From a virus, in IMG/VR virus record IMGVR_UViG_3300046694_000231, positions 1-43,769 of that record: 43,769 bases of DNA; one strand, given 5' to 3'. Each line of letters begins with the position of its first letter. Within the stretch, counting starts at the first letter, position 1. The position numbers and the translations under genes are program-made. Below the pieces are notes generated by a model. The model was not told the origin of the DNA. It searched no databases and saw only the letters and a list, made by a program, of their open reading frames with translations. This document shows positions 1 to 6,995 of this stretch, one piece after another.

Positions 1-598
1 TGTACCAGTTATAGGCAATCGGATAGGGATAGCCGTAGGAGCGGCAGTAGAAATTCCAGGGTGTGATGTGCGAAAGCGGGTCGATCCACTCTTCATTGAA
101 GGGCTTGGCGCCCATGTTCTGATTGGTGAGGCACGTGGTTGCAGGAGAGCCGTAGAGGCGAAAGGTGTTATCGAAGATCAGTACATGATCCTCACCGCAC
201 TGGGCCTTCATCTCGGCATTCAACAGGTCCAGAGTGGCTTTCTTCTGCGCCAGGGTGGTGGGATTGGCATTGGCATAAGGCACCAAGGCCGTGACGGCGT
301 TGCCGGTTGGCATCGACAGAATCAGCACGCCGGCGCCGCCATCACTGCGGGCGGCCAGGGCCGGCTTGACGATGGTGGTCCACTTGGCATAAATGCCGTC
401 AGGGTCCATGCCACTGAAGCCGTAGTACTGCACGGCCACGATGTCACTCAGGCCGTGGCCGACCTGTATGTAGTCCAGGCCGGCGGCGAGAAAGCCGTTG
501 GCCATGCCGTTCTCGATGGAAGCGCCAACCAGCAGGATGGTGTCGACGTCAGTCAGTGGTGGCGGTAAAGGTGCACTTAAGTAACTAGTAGTGGGCAT
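1..598 (-). CDS. Phage-like SGNH/GDSL-hydrolase-like protein, partial
   Basis: The gene starts at the ATG complementary to 596-598 and runs off the left edge of the window, so 199 codons are visible. The N-terminus is proline-rich, followed by a hydrophobic strand and GAS (ILLVGASIENG), which could be block I of an SGNH hydrolase. A later MPTGNAV could be the Asn block. Such proteins are common as tail-associated or receptor-processing proteins of Pseudomonas phages, but here the family call is only by motif. It lies outside the prophage att repeat and overlaps the preceding gene fragment by TAATG, which suggests an old translationally coupled structural operon. It is probably part of a different, neighbouring prophage or remnant. 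Confidence 0.5.
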   Translation of the reverse strand, partial: MPTTSYLSAPLPPPLTDVDTILLVGASIENGMANGFLAAGLDYIQVGHGLSDIVAVQYYGFSGMDPDGIYAKWTTIVKPALAARSDGGAGVLILSMPTGNAVTALVPYANANPTTLAQKKATLDLLNAEMKAQCGEDHVLIFDNTFRLYGSPATTCLTNQNMGAKPFNEEWIDPLSHITPWNFYCRSYGYPYPIAYNWY

Positions 599-747
599 TA
601 CGGTATCCCCCAGATTAAGACCGGCGGGCCCGTGGCGGTGTCGCCTCCAATCTGGAGAACGGCGATGGTGCTCCCTGCGTCATCAGCCAGGCTGGTAACG
701 ATCAGCACCGCAAGGGTGCGGCGGTCGGAGTGGTCGTCCAAATGTGC
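598..747 (-). pseudogene. 3' fragment of a phage-like structural gene
   Basis: An open stretch of 49 codons after an in-frame TGA (748-750) reads as well-formed protein (RRTLAVLIVTSLADAGST, then a Gly-Asp-Thr-Ala run and VLIWGIP). It ends in TAA at 598-600, overlapping the start of the next gene. No start codon or ribosome site is visible in frame, so this looks like the tail end of a gene whose front was lost, perhaps by recombination at the nearby tRNA att site. Bases 751-970 hold nothing I can recognise. Confidence 0.45.
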
Positions 748-970
748 TCAAAAATGGCCAGCTCACAACACTAATGATGTGCTGTTACCCAACAATGAAT
801 GGCGTCGCACCCCGCCTGAAGATCCACTGACAAGCGGACCTGGCCAGGGCCAGCGGTGTGAGGTGCATAGCGCCACGCGCAACGAAATAGCAGTTTTCGC
901 GCCAAAATAGAATGGTTCGCAACACCGCTGGTCAGAGAATTGGCTATAAGAGGGACGAACGCTAGAGCGA

Positions 971-1023
971 TGGTGCCGTTGAGAGGAATCGAACCCCCGA
1001 CCTCCTGATTACGAATCAGATGC
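971..1023. repeat. att: att site, distal (left) prophage end
   Basis: These 53 bases are identical to 43643-43695 and correspond to the 3' CCA end, T arm, variable loop and anticodon arm of tRNA-Thr on the minus strand. Identity stops on both sides (970 a versus 43642 c; 1024 g versus 43696 t). This copy lacks the D arm and 5' acceptor strand, so it is a crossover scar and not a tRNA gene. Bases 1024-1139 carry no gene, but two GTACG-containing segments near 1058 and 1125 recall the repeats beside the other att site. Confidence 0.95.
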
Positions 1024-1139
1024 GCGACTTAATGAAATCAAGGCGATGCGGCCGTTATTTGTACGCCGAACTCGGCGCGCGGCCCACTTGCTGCGCGGGG
1101 CAAGCCTGGTAATGTACGTAGGAAAAAAGGGGTCTGGTT

Positions 1140-1484
1140 ATGGATGACGAGCGATTTTACGAAGCGGTTGCCGAAGAAATCAGCAACGGCATTTACAAGC
1201 AGGGCATCCGCACTAAGGCATTTGCCGAAGCCGACGGGGTCGAGTCGAAAGCCCAGGCTCTGTACATCAAGTATCGAGTGGCCCAGCTCATTGAGCAGGC
1301 GAGCCTTGAAAAGAAAGCCAGGGAACTGGAAGCGGCAGAACAGCGCAAACGGGATATAGCAGAAAAGCAAGCCAAGGAAGCTGCAGATGCAGCCTCCGAA
1401 GGTATTGTGCCGGTGCACGTGATCGTGTTCGTGCTCATCGTTGTTTTCCTTGTCTCCTTCGCTTCCGCCCTGATCAAACACTGA
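1140..1484 (+). CDS. Small C-terminally anchored coiled-coil membrane protein
   Basis: The protein has 114 residues. The first 60 are charged and helical. Residues about 60-85 are rich in Ala, Glu and Lys and look like a coiled coil. Residues about 90-111 form a single hydrophobic segment (VIVFVLIVVFLVSFASALI), after which only a Lys-His tail remains. No signal peptide is visible, so the likely layout is a cytoplasmic body with a C-terminal anchor. A run of A and G (ggaaaaaagggg) lies upstream of the ATG as a weak ribosome site. It is the first gene inside the left end, beyond the late operon, where phages often carry cargo genes. I do not recognise the family and give no function. Confidence 0.7.
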   Translation: MDDERFYEAVAEEISNGIYKQGIRTKAFAEADGVESKAQALYIKYRVAQLIEQASLEKKARELEAAEQRKRDIAEKQAKEAADAASEGIVPVHVIVFVLIVVFLVSFASALIKH

Positions 1485-1596
1485 CCTACCGACATTTCCT
1501 TATGATGCCCCTCGGGGGTCATAGGGGCCTGTAGGGCGCATTCCCTCGTTGTTCCTACCCCGCTTCACCCGCCAACTTCCCCTGCTATCCCCATGC

Positions 1597-1618
1597 ATTG
1601 GTACAGAAATTGGTACAG
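1597..1618. repeat. Tandem 10-bp repeat, 12-bp period
   Basis: ATTGGTACAG occurs at 1597-1606 and again at 1609-1618, so the units are phased at 12 bp. The pair at 43572-43592 beside the integrase also has a 12-bp period and a similar TT.GTAC core. Tyrosine integrases bind arm-type repeats on both sides of the crossover, so these may be integrase arm sites, although this pair lies about 570 bp from the core. The rest of 1485-1700 holds no gene that I can support. Confidence 0.4.
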
Positions 1619-1700
1619 CCATCAGCCCGTCCTGGGCAACGCACACCCCCCCTTCTGCATTTCGTCTGACCATCCTCGAAAACCGCTCGAAGCCATAATA

Positions 1701-1716
1701 CTGTATGCACATACAG
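1701..1716. promoter_or_regulatory. LexA (SOS) box upstream of SRAP operon
   Basis: CTGTATGCACATACAG matches the gamma-proteobacterial LexA box CTGT-N8-ACAG at all eight fixed positions and is an almost perfect inverted repeat. A -10-like TAATAC overlaps its left edge (1697-1702). The GGAGG ribosome site (1729-1733) and the ATG at 1739 follow closely. Bound LexA would therefore cover the promoter. This predicts that 1739-1978 and the SRAP gene are induced by DNA damage. Confidence 0.85.
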
Positions 1717-1738
1717 CATTCTGATTGCGGAGGTTTTT

Positions 1739-1978
1739 ATGAGCGGCAAAATCCACCACGAAGGCCTGGCCAACGTGACCGTTTCCAATGAAGTCACCCA
1801 AGCGGAGCTCCCCGGTGTAAGCGTCCTGCTGCTGGAGGTGATGCCCGGCATGTTCTCCATCCAACTGCCCGACGACCAAACGCCGGCCGACGCCTCCACC
1901 ATCACCGTCTCCTACGGGGACCAGGTGCGCACCGGGACAATTGAGTACCAGCAGGGCGGCAACCTCACCTTCCGATAG
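1739..1978 (+). CDS. Small SOS-regulated protein of unknown function
   Basis: The protein has 79 residues, mostly predicted beta strand, without membrane segments, cysteines or a recognisable domain. The start is well set by GGAGG six bases before the ATG. The gene is the first after a LexA box and lies 62 bases before the SRAP gene, with no terminator between, so the two probably share one DNA-damage-induced transcript. LexA-controlled small phage proteins include antirepressors, which makes this one candidate for an induction factor. That is only an inference from position. I do not recognise the family. Confidence 0.75.
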   Translation: MSGKIHHEGLANVTVSNEVTQAELPGVSVLLLEVMPGMFSIQLPDDQTPADASTITVSYGDQVRTGTIEYQQGGNLTFR

Positions 1979-2040
1979 AGCTCGCACGCTTAGGGCTACA
2001 GTTGGTCACAGCTACTGGGTAGAACGACGAGGTGGGCGAA

Positions 2041-2739
2041 ATGTGCGGGCGCTACGCGAAAGAGCAGGACCTTGACCGGTGGCGGGACGTGCTGGCGATC
2101 ATGCAGCCGATCGAGGACCGGACTGACCCGGCTGCCGGACCGCGCTACAACATCGCCCCAACCCAGAAGGCGCCGATCATCTATGACACTGGGAATGGGC
2201 TGGCAGCCGAGGCCATACGCTGGGGATGGGCGCCTCAGTGGGCGAAAGGAAGAATGGCAGCGGCAATTAACGCCAGAGTGGAGACGGTGGCCACAGGTAA
2301 GTTCTTTCGAAGTATCTGGAAGCACCGCGCCCTGGCTCTCGCTGATGGCTGGTTCGAATGGGTAAGGCACCCGGACGACCCGAAAATCAAACAGCCCTAT
2401 TTCATCAGGGCGAAAGACAGGGCCCCGCTGTTCTTCGCTTCGATCTGCCAGGTGACGCAAGGTTTAAAGCAGTCCGATGGGGACGGGTTCACCATAATCA
2501 CCGCAGCGGCGGACTCTGGACTGCTTGATATCCACGACCGGCGCCCCGTGGTTTTGCCGCCGGCGCTAGCTACCGAATGGCTCGACTCCGCAACGGACGA
2601 GACCAGAGCTTTGGCGATAGCAACCGATCACGGTTTGGGCGCTGAGGCGTTCGTTTGGTATCCCGTCTCGAAAGCTGTTGGCAGCCCCAAGAACCAAGGC
2701 CCGGAACTGATAGAGCGCATCGAGCCCCCGGTGGCATAG
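2041..2739 (+). CDS. yedK: SRAP-family protein (YedK/HMCES), abasic-site DNA crosslinker
   Basis: SRAP proteins form a thiazolidine DNA-protein crosslink with abasic sites in single-stranded DNA and so shield them from cleavage. I chose the ATG at 2041, not the in-frame ATG at 2032, because the catalytic residue must be Cys2 and this start gives MCGRYA. The other active-site residues are in place: Asn37 (RYNIAPTQ), Glu106 (DGWFEW) and His165 (IHDRRPVVL). The 232 residues match the usual family length. The gene follows a LexA-boxed small gene, which agrees with the family's link to SOS. In a prophage it may protect phage DNA during damage-triggered induction. Confidence 0.93.
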   Translation: MCGRYAKEQDLDRWRDVLAIMQPIEDRTDPAAGPRYNIAPTQKAPIIYDTGNGLAAEAIRWGWAPQWAKGRMAAAINARVETVATGKFFRSIWKHRALALADGWFEWVRHPDDPKIKQPYFIRAKDRAPLFFASICQVTQGLKQSDGDGFTIITAAADSGLLDIHDRRPVVLPPALATEWLDSATDETRALAIATDHGLGAEAFVWYPVSKAVGSPKNQGPELIERIEPPVA

Positions 2740-2954
2740 TGTTACCTAGCCCCGACCGCGTTTTTCGACAAACGGCAATCGCGTTCGGGATAAGGCACTT
2801 CTAGCATTTTCGGAACAAGAAGCGACACCTTTCAGGCCCATTTGCTTCCCCTCCTATTACCAGCGGTTCCTGATATCACAACGCCTTCTCGCAGCTCCCG
2901 TCTCTGGTTGATACCCTCCGGCCATTACGACAGCGCGATTTTTTAAGGCTGCAC

Positions 2955-3227
2955 ATGGAATCAGTGATTTTTTACGTCAGGAACGGCGTTGAGAAAACCG
3001 CGATTATTAGAAGCCGGCGAGTACCAAATATTCTCTCCGTAAAGTTCGCGGTTATCTCTGCAGAGCTAGGCCAGGATCCCTCTCCTCCTTCTCTAAAAGG
3101 GGCTTCTACCCTTAGCGATATCCTAGAAAGCCTTGCCATTGTCATCACCGACGTTCGGCCAAGACTTCAACGGCTTAGGCGGACAACCCAAGGGTCGATC
3201 CCTCCCTCGGAAGACCCAGTTACGTAG
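2955..3227 (+). CDS. Hypothetical protein, 90 residues
   Basis: This is an open frame with a modest ribosome site (aagg, about nine bases before the ATG). The protein starts with strand-like segments (VIFYVRNGVEKTAII), has a low-complexity proline/serine patch in the middle and a helical C-terminal half. No known domain is visible. It lies in the same direction as the SRAP gene and the DUF1652-like gene. The 215 bases before it hold no clear promoter or gene. It may be a real accessory gene or a chance open frame. Confidence 0.45.
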   Translation: MESVIFYVRNGVEKTAIIRSRRVPNILSVKFAVISAELGQDPSPPSLKGASTLSDILESLAIVITDVRPRLQRLRRTTQGSIPPSEDPVT

Positions 3228-3357
3228 TGTGCGCACCACCAGTTGAGCGCCTCAATTGCCAGTGCAAGAGCAACGCCAGCTGATTTTATTGAGCTTGCTG
3301 GTGGCGACTATCCCCGCCCCTTCACCCTCAATCCAAAGACGCGACGAGGAGTGGCCG

Positions 3358-3633
3358 ATGCTTGGATATACGCTTTCTGTTTTGGAAGTCAGCCGCATCA
3401 TAGAAGAAGCCTTTCTGCCTGAACGCTGTGTTTGTTCCTCATCCGACGGGCAAACTCTTACTGTCCAAGTAGTCCCTAGCGACAACCCGCAGAATGGGAT
3501 GACCTTTGCGGGCATTCCTATGTCGGGTCTGACCAGTAGTCGAGCGATCGCGCAATTGGTCTTGGAGCTTCGGCAGGAGCTGCTCGACGGTCGCCCCCCC
3601 TCTGCTGCCGACCAAAAAAAACGGAATGGATAG
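3358..3633 (+). CDS. DUF1652-like Pseudomonas protein
   Basis: The protein has 91 residues counted from the ATG at 3358, which has a good GAGGAG ribosome site. An upstream in-frame ATG at 3256 would add a poorly conserved-looking leader. The pattern SVLEVSRIIEEAFLPERC, then a strand (GQTLTVQVV), a Gly-Met turn and SSRAIAQLVLELRQEL is what I know of DUF1652, a small family found mainly in Pseudomonas, often in several genomic copies. Its function is unknown. The gene converges on the spanin gene with no base between the two stop codons and no visible terminator. Confidence 0.75.
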   Translation: MLGYTLSVLEVSRIIEEAFLPERCVCSSSDGQTLTVQVVPSDNPQNGMTFAGIPMSGLTSSRAIAQLVLELRQELLDGRPPSAADQKKRNG

Positions 3634-3891
3634 TCAGCGTGCCCTTACAGCCTCAATGAGTCCTTGGTGGTTCCGCTGGCACTCTAGGTACTGGCCGGCC
3701 AGGGCCACATCCGCCAGCACCAACTCGCCCGGGTCGCCGGTGCCATCCTCTGCCGCCGGCACCGCCACCAGATCAGGGCACGGTTGCAGCAGGTTCTGAT
3801 CGATCAGCACCGGCGCGGGCGGCGTTGATGTTGCGCATCCAGCCAGCAGGCAGACGGCAGCCAGGGTCCATAGGCTCTTTGATAATTTCAT
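3634..3891 (-). CDS. Rz1-like outer-membrane spanin lipoprotein
   Basis: This is a short secreted lipoprotein of 85 residues. It has a basic start (MKLSKSLW), a hydrophobic stretch and the lipobox LLAGC with the lipidated Cys19. A proline-bearing linker and a short helical tail follow. The o-spanin joins the i-spanin across the periplasm and fuses inner and outer membrane in the last step of lysis. Its first 40 codons lie inside the Rz gene in another frame, the classic nested Rz/Rz1 arrangement. It is the last gene of the late operon. Confidence 0.85.
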   Translation of the reverse strand: MKLSKSLWTLAAVCLLAGCATSTPPAPVLIDQNLLQPCPDLVAVPAAEDGTGDPGELVLADVALAGQYLECQRNHQGLIEAVRAR

Positions 3892-4126
3892 GGCGGGTCT
3901 TCTGGTAGATGGTGGTGTTGGTGATCTTGATGCTGGCCACGGCCTTGGCGGTGCTATCCGCTACGCTGGCGATTACCTGGCGCGCCAGATCCTGCTGGGC
4001 CTGCTGCACCTCCAACCGCGAGGCTTCGTCACTGCCGGCTTTCCAGTCGCGGATCTGCCAGCCGATGCCAATGCCGACAACACCAACCACCAGGTAGGCC
4101 ACAACCCTCAGTACCAGCTCGTTCAT
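3773..4126 (-). CDS. Rz-like inner-membrane spanin
   Basis: The protein has 117 residues. Residues about 4-22 form a membrane anchor (LVLRVVAYLVVGVVGIGIGW), followed by a charged periplasmic helix likely to be a coiled coil (EASRLEVQQAQQDLARQV). The C-terminus is cysteine- and proline-containing, as in many i-spanins. The ATG at 4124-4126 overlaps the endolysin stop codon (ATGA), so translation is coupled. An upstream extension of this frame runs antiparallel in register through the endolysin gene and is not real. It partners with the Rz1-like lipoprotein at 3634-3891. Confidence 0.85.
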   Translation of the reverse strand: MNELVLRVVAYLVVGVVGIGIGWQIRDWKAGSDEASRLEVQQAQQDLARQVIASVADSTAKAVASIKITNTTIYQKTRHEIIKEPMDPGCRLPAGWMRNINAARAGADRSEPAATVP

Positions 4127-4752
4127 GCCAGCACCCGCTTCGCCGCTTCCCAAAGCGCCACCCGCTCGGCCTGGCCGTTCAACCCGCCGTTGATGCGCTT
4201 GGTGATCGCCTCGAAGTGGCCTGCGTCGGCCAGCTCGTTCAGGCCGTGCTCTTGCCAGAACCAAGCCGCCGATAGCGCGGCGTACACCGGCTGCTCCAGC
4301 AGTTGGGGCGTGGTTTCCAGGGCAGCCCCCAGAGCCATGCCCGCGGCGCGGTAGTTCGCTCGGCCGGTGGTCTGGATCAGGCCACGCCCACGGAAGCGCC
4401 AGCCATCGCCGGAATTTTCCGGACCATTCCCCAGCCGACCGCCGTACACCGAGTTGGCAATCGCCTGCGGGTTGCGCTGCAGCTGCAAGGCCTGCGCGTT
4501 GGGTTTGCCGTCGGCGCCTCGGAATCGGCCAGGCCAAGTGTTGGCCAGGCCCTGGGCGCTGTAGTTGAGGTTTTCCACCAGGTGAGCGAGCTGCCCGCTT
4601 TCGTGCCCGACCTGGGCCAGGAAGGCGGCGGCGCGCGCCGGCGTGTTGACTTCGAAGCGGGCCATGGCCGCGTTGAGCGCAGATGCAAAAACGCCCGCGA
4701 CTGGGCGGGCGTTCGGCAGAATCTGCACCAGCTGCTGCTGGGTGAGTTGCAT
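4123..4752 (-). CDS. Endolysin, glycoside hydrolase family 19
   Basis: This is a 209-residue muramidase/chitinase-like lysin that cuts cell-wall glycan. The GH19 hallmarks are visible: Glu51 in the QVGHESG motif, Glu60 nearby, the YGGRLGN segment and the GWRFRGRGLIQTTGRANY block. No signal peptide or signal-anchor is present, so it depends on a holin to reach the wall. The holin-like genes lie 20 kb away, at the other end of the late operon. The length is that of a single-domain GH19 phage lysin without a binding module. The ribosome site is weak (gag), and a terminator-like hairpin lies just upstream. Confidence 0.93.
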   Translation of the reverse strand: MQLTQQQLVQILPNARPVAGVFASALNAAMARFEVNTPARAAAFLAQVGHESGQLAHLVENLNYSAQGLANTWPGRFRGADGKPNAQALQLQRNPQAIANSVYGGRLGNGPENSGDGWRFRGRGLIQTTGRANYRAAGMALGAALETTPQLLEQPVYAALSAAWFWQEHGLNELADAGHFEAITKRINGGLNGQAERVALWEAAKRVLA

Positions 4753-4768
4753 GGTTTTCTCCAGGCAT

Positions 4769-4793
4769 GAAAAAGCCCGCGCTTGGCGGGCTT
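4769..4793 (-). terminator. Terminator-like hairpin before endolysin
   Basis: Read on the minus strand, an AGCCCGC...GCGGGCT stem is followed by TTTTTC. It lies in the 48-base gap between the tail-fibre assembly gene and the endolysin gene. It would damp endolysin transcription unless RNA polymerase is antiterminated, as expected after Q action. Confidence 0.7.
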
Positions 4794-4800
4794 GTGGGTC

Positions 4801-5190
4801 TTATGCGGGGCGGACTGGCCTATCTCCGAAAGGAAAGGCGGTGTTGGTCTCTTTCCAGGCACTCACTTTGGTGCGATAGCTCAGCCACTTGTTTCGAGTG
4901 CCCGGCAGCAAATCGGCTGGTGGGTCCTCCCCTTCTTCAGCTGCCGCAGCGGCTTCCTCGATCGCCTCAAGCTGACGAGCGATCACCGTTAGCTCGCCGT
5001 CCCGCCACTCGGTTTCCAGGTTCACTGCAGCACTGCGACTCGGCCCATAGGGGCCATCAGGGAACTGCCAAACCTGGTCTGAGTTCTCAGGACCGTAAGG
5101 CACCTCGATCCATCCTTCAGGCGGTTCTTCGGTGGCGTCGGCAATCGAACCTAGGCAAACGCCATCGCCATTTACGTAAAACTTCTGCAT
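4801..5190 (-). CDS. Probable tail-fibre assembly protein
   Basis: The protein has 129 residues from MQKFYVNGDG. I preferred this start to an upstream in-frame ATG at 5247 because that one lies inside the fibre gene and this one has a GAGG ribosome site. The N-terminal half has a repeated Gly/Pro/Trp pattern (PPEGWIEVPYGPE), the middle is an acidic alanine-rich helix, and the C-terminus has KWLSYRTKVSAW, as in phage tail-fibre assembly chaperones. It directly follows the last fibre gene, the standard place for a fibre-specific chaperone. Confidence 0.65.
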   Translation of the reverse strand: MQKFYVNGDGVCLGSIADATEEPPEGWIEVPYGPENSDQVWQFPDGPYGPSRSAAVNLETEWRDGELTVIARQLEAIEEAAAAAEEGEDPPADLLPGTRNKWLSYRTKVSAWKETNTAFPFGDRPVRPA

Positions 5191-5201
5191 CTGAGCCTCT
5201 C

Positions 5202-5942
5202 TTAGCTGTCGGCGATTGCCAGAACCCGAAGAACTAAACGCCAGCAAGCCGGGTTCATAACGAAACCAAGTCCTGTGGAGTTATTCATTCCGGCCAGCCC
5301 CGATGTGCCCGGGCGGACGATCAAGCTCGTCGCGGTTTTTTTAATGCTCAAACCGTACGTCCCACTGGTGCTTGTACTGGGGCTATCCGTCGCGGTTTGC
5401 ATCACCACCACATCGTCGACTACGAACGCGCCATCAGCCGCAATACAGACGGCGTCCGCAGATACCGAAAACAAAGTGCCAGCCAACCCATGCACGACCG
5501 TAATAGGCGATCCGGCTGTGTATGCGAGTAGGCCGCTGGTGTACCTCTTGATCAGCTGCGGCGCCTGATACGAAGTGCAACGCCAGTTCCCAGAGCCCAG
5601 CGAAAGGAACGTTGCCGTGTCACCGGCCACCGTAGTGATGTTGGCGGCTCCCGGTAGGATGAGCGAAGTACCGCTATGGGTCAGCGTAAGAGCGGCGGCA
5701 AAGACCACGGTGCGCTCGGCGCCGGCGGCGATGCTGTCGAAAGCGGTGATGGTGGTGGTGCCGGTAATTGTGATGTTGTTGGACGCTGCGGCGCCGATAT
5801 TCACGGTGCTGGCAGATGCAATGCTCACAGGGGCCGCGCCATTTACCGCACCCGCCAGGGTAAGCGCGTCGCCGTCGGCGAACTCACGGAGTTCCCCTAT
5901 CCCGCTTCCTGCATCGACCAGTTTCAACGCGCGACTAGCCAT
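5202..5942 (-). CDS. Tail fibre-like structural protein
   Basis: The protein has 246 residues and is low in charge and rich in Ala, Thr, Ser, Gly and Val. Repeated short strands (NITITGTTTITAFDSIAAG) are typical of trimeric beta-helical fibres. The C-terminal half has a more globular composition (NSTGLGFVMNPACWRLV) and may be the receptor-facing tip. It overlaps the preceding small gene by eight bases and is followed by the assembly protein. Receptor specificity cannot be read from sequence. Confidence 0.7.
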   Translation of the reverse strand: MASRALKLVDAGSGIGELREFADGDALTLAGAVNGAAPVSIASASTVNIGAAASNNITITGTTTITAFDSIAAGAERTVVFAAALTLTHSGTSLILPGAANITTVAGDTATFLSLGSGNWRCTSYQAPQLIKRYTSGLLAYTAGSPITVVHGLAGTLFSVSADAVCIAADGAFVVDDVVVMQTATDSPSTSTSGTYGLSIKKTATSLIVRPGTSGLAGMNNSTGLGFVMNPACWRLVLRVLAIADS

Positions 5943-6210
5943 TGGTGGTCACCTGTACTTTCAATTCAGTACCCCCAGCCAGGTAGGCCGATACGGAAGA
6001 GCCGGCGTTCAATGCCAGCTTGAGGACGGTGCCGCCGGCTTTGTAAACCGGCAGCGACTTCGGCACGTTCAACCGAGAGGCCACGATGGTTCCGGAGTGG
6101 TTGGTCACGTACTGGTCGTAGCCGTCGCCGGCCCGCACGAAGTATATGGCATCCGCCTCCAGCGTGCCCGGCAGCGCGGCCACGAACTTATGGATTTTGA
6201 GCTCTGCCAT
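5935..6210 (-). CDS. Small tail protein with fibre-docking-like N-terminus
   Basis: The protein has 91 residues from the ATG at 6208-6210. The first 45 residues (FVAALPGTLEADAIYFVRAG and YVTNHSG) repeat the pattern of the next gene upstream (SLPGTLQPDSFYYLLNGD, SYLTNAAG). The two therefore share an N-terminal module, probably one that docks to the baseplate or to another fibre subunit. The rest is a short strand-rich segment. Longer in-frame extensions lie inside the upstream gene and are not supported. Confidence 0.6.
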   Translation of the reverse strand: MAELKIHKFVAALPGTLEADAIYFVRAGDGYDQYVTNHSGTIVASRLNVPKSLPVYKAGGTVLKLALNAGSSVSAYLAGGTELKVQVTTNG

Positions 6211-6214
6211 GGGG

Positions 6215-6781
6215 CTACCAGTTCGTGGTGTTCCATTCCGCCGGGATGGCGGTGCCGTTGAAGCGCACCAGGCCGCCCGCTTCGCTGAACTTGTCCAGGG
6301 TTGCCTTGTTGGCGTGCGAGTGGCTGGCAGATACGGCCGCGTCGATCTGCGTCGGCGTCGATACCGGCTTGCCCGTGATCGCATCCCAGGTCAGTTCGAT
6401 ATCCATCGACTCGTATTCAGCCACCTTCAGCCAGCTGCTGGTGGCCGGGTTCCAGGCATAAAGCGCGGCGCCAGCCTCGACGGTTGGGTCGCCGGTGGCG
6501 TCCTGCACCAGGACAAACACAGCCTGGGTCAGGTCATCCTCAAGGGCATCCCGGGCGGCGATATCGGCGGCGAACAGCACCGGGGCTCCAGAGCTTGGCA
6601 AGCTGCTCAGCGCGGCAGTGATCAGGGCGTTGATCATCGCGCTGTTGCCCAGAGACTTCGCCTCACCGGCCGCGTTCGTCAGGTACGACTCGGCGTAGTC
6701 GCCATTGAGCAAGTAGTAGAACGAGTCGGGCTGCAGCGTGCCGGGCAGCGAAGTGACTTTGAAAAATTGAATCTGTGCCAT
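6215..6781 (-). CDS. Tail fibre-like protein
   Basis: The protein has 188 residues. An N-terminal module shared with 5935-6210 is followed by a helical region (MINALITAALSSLPSSG), a segment common in phage and phage-tail proteins (ALYAWNPATSSWLKVAE), a WDAITGKP element, and a SHSHANKATLDKFSE stretch often seen in tail-fibre proteins. This composition supports an adhesin/fibre role but no specific ligand. It is tightly packed in the fibre cluster. Confidence 0.7.
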   Translation of the reverse strand: MAQIQFFKVTSLPGTLQPDSFYYLLNGDYAESYLTNAAGEAKSLGNSAMINALITAALSSLPSSGAPVLFAADIAARDALEDDLTQAVFVLVQDATGDPTVEAGAALYAWNPATSSWLKVAEYESMDIELTWDAITGKPVSTPTQIDAAVSASHSHANKATLDKFSEAGGLVRFNGTAIPAEWNTTNW

Positions 6782-6803
6782 TGGTTCACCTGCAAGGGTT
6801 GGG

Positions 6804-6995
6804 TTACCAGTCTTTTACTTGCCACTCGGCGGCGCCCTCTCCGGGCGGACCTGGTGGGCCTTGTTCTCCGGCCGTGATCACCAGCACGTCGGCGCCGGCC
6901 TCCACGGTTACGGCGTATTCGATGGCGGCTTCGATCACCAGCGGCGGGCAGTCGCCCTCCACCGTCACCGCCCAGGGTTCACCGGTTTCAACCAT
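6804..6995 (-). CDS. Small protein with collagen-like GPPGPPG patch
   Basis: The protein has 63 residues: strands with many Val and Glu, then EQGPPGPPGEGAAEW near the C-terminus. Short Gly-X-Y runs are common in phage tail fibres, where they help trimerise or link segments. The gene overlaps the upstream gene by eight bases. It is likely a minor tail component. I do not recognise a family. Confidence 0.55.
   Translation of the reverse strand: MVETGEPWAVTVEGDCPPLVIEAAIEYAVTVEAGADVLVITAGEQGPPGPPGEGAAEWQVKDW

Noticed and set aside
971-1023. A second tRNA-Thr gene at the left end
   Set aside because: Only the 3' 53 bases are present. The D arm and 5' acceptor strand are missing, so it is an att copy and not a tRNA gene.
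1038-1481. Minus-strand frame of 147 codons opposite the first prophage gene
   Set aside because: It is antisense to 1140-1484, which has the better start, coiled-coil and membrane pattern. The minus frame has no ribosome site and an irregular composition.
3773-4768. One 331-codon minus-strand frame through the endolysin region
   Set aside because: Only its last 117 codons, from the ATG at 4126, read as the Rz spanin. The rest is the endolysin gene out of frame, with an arginine- and proline-heavy composition typical of shadow frames.
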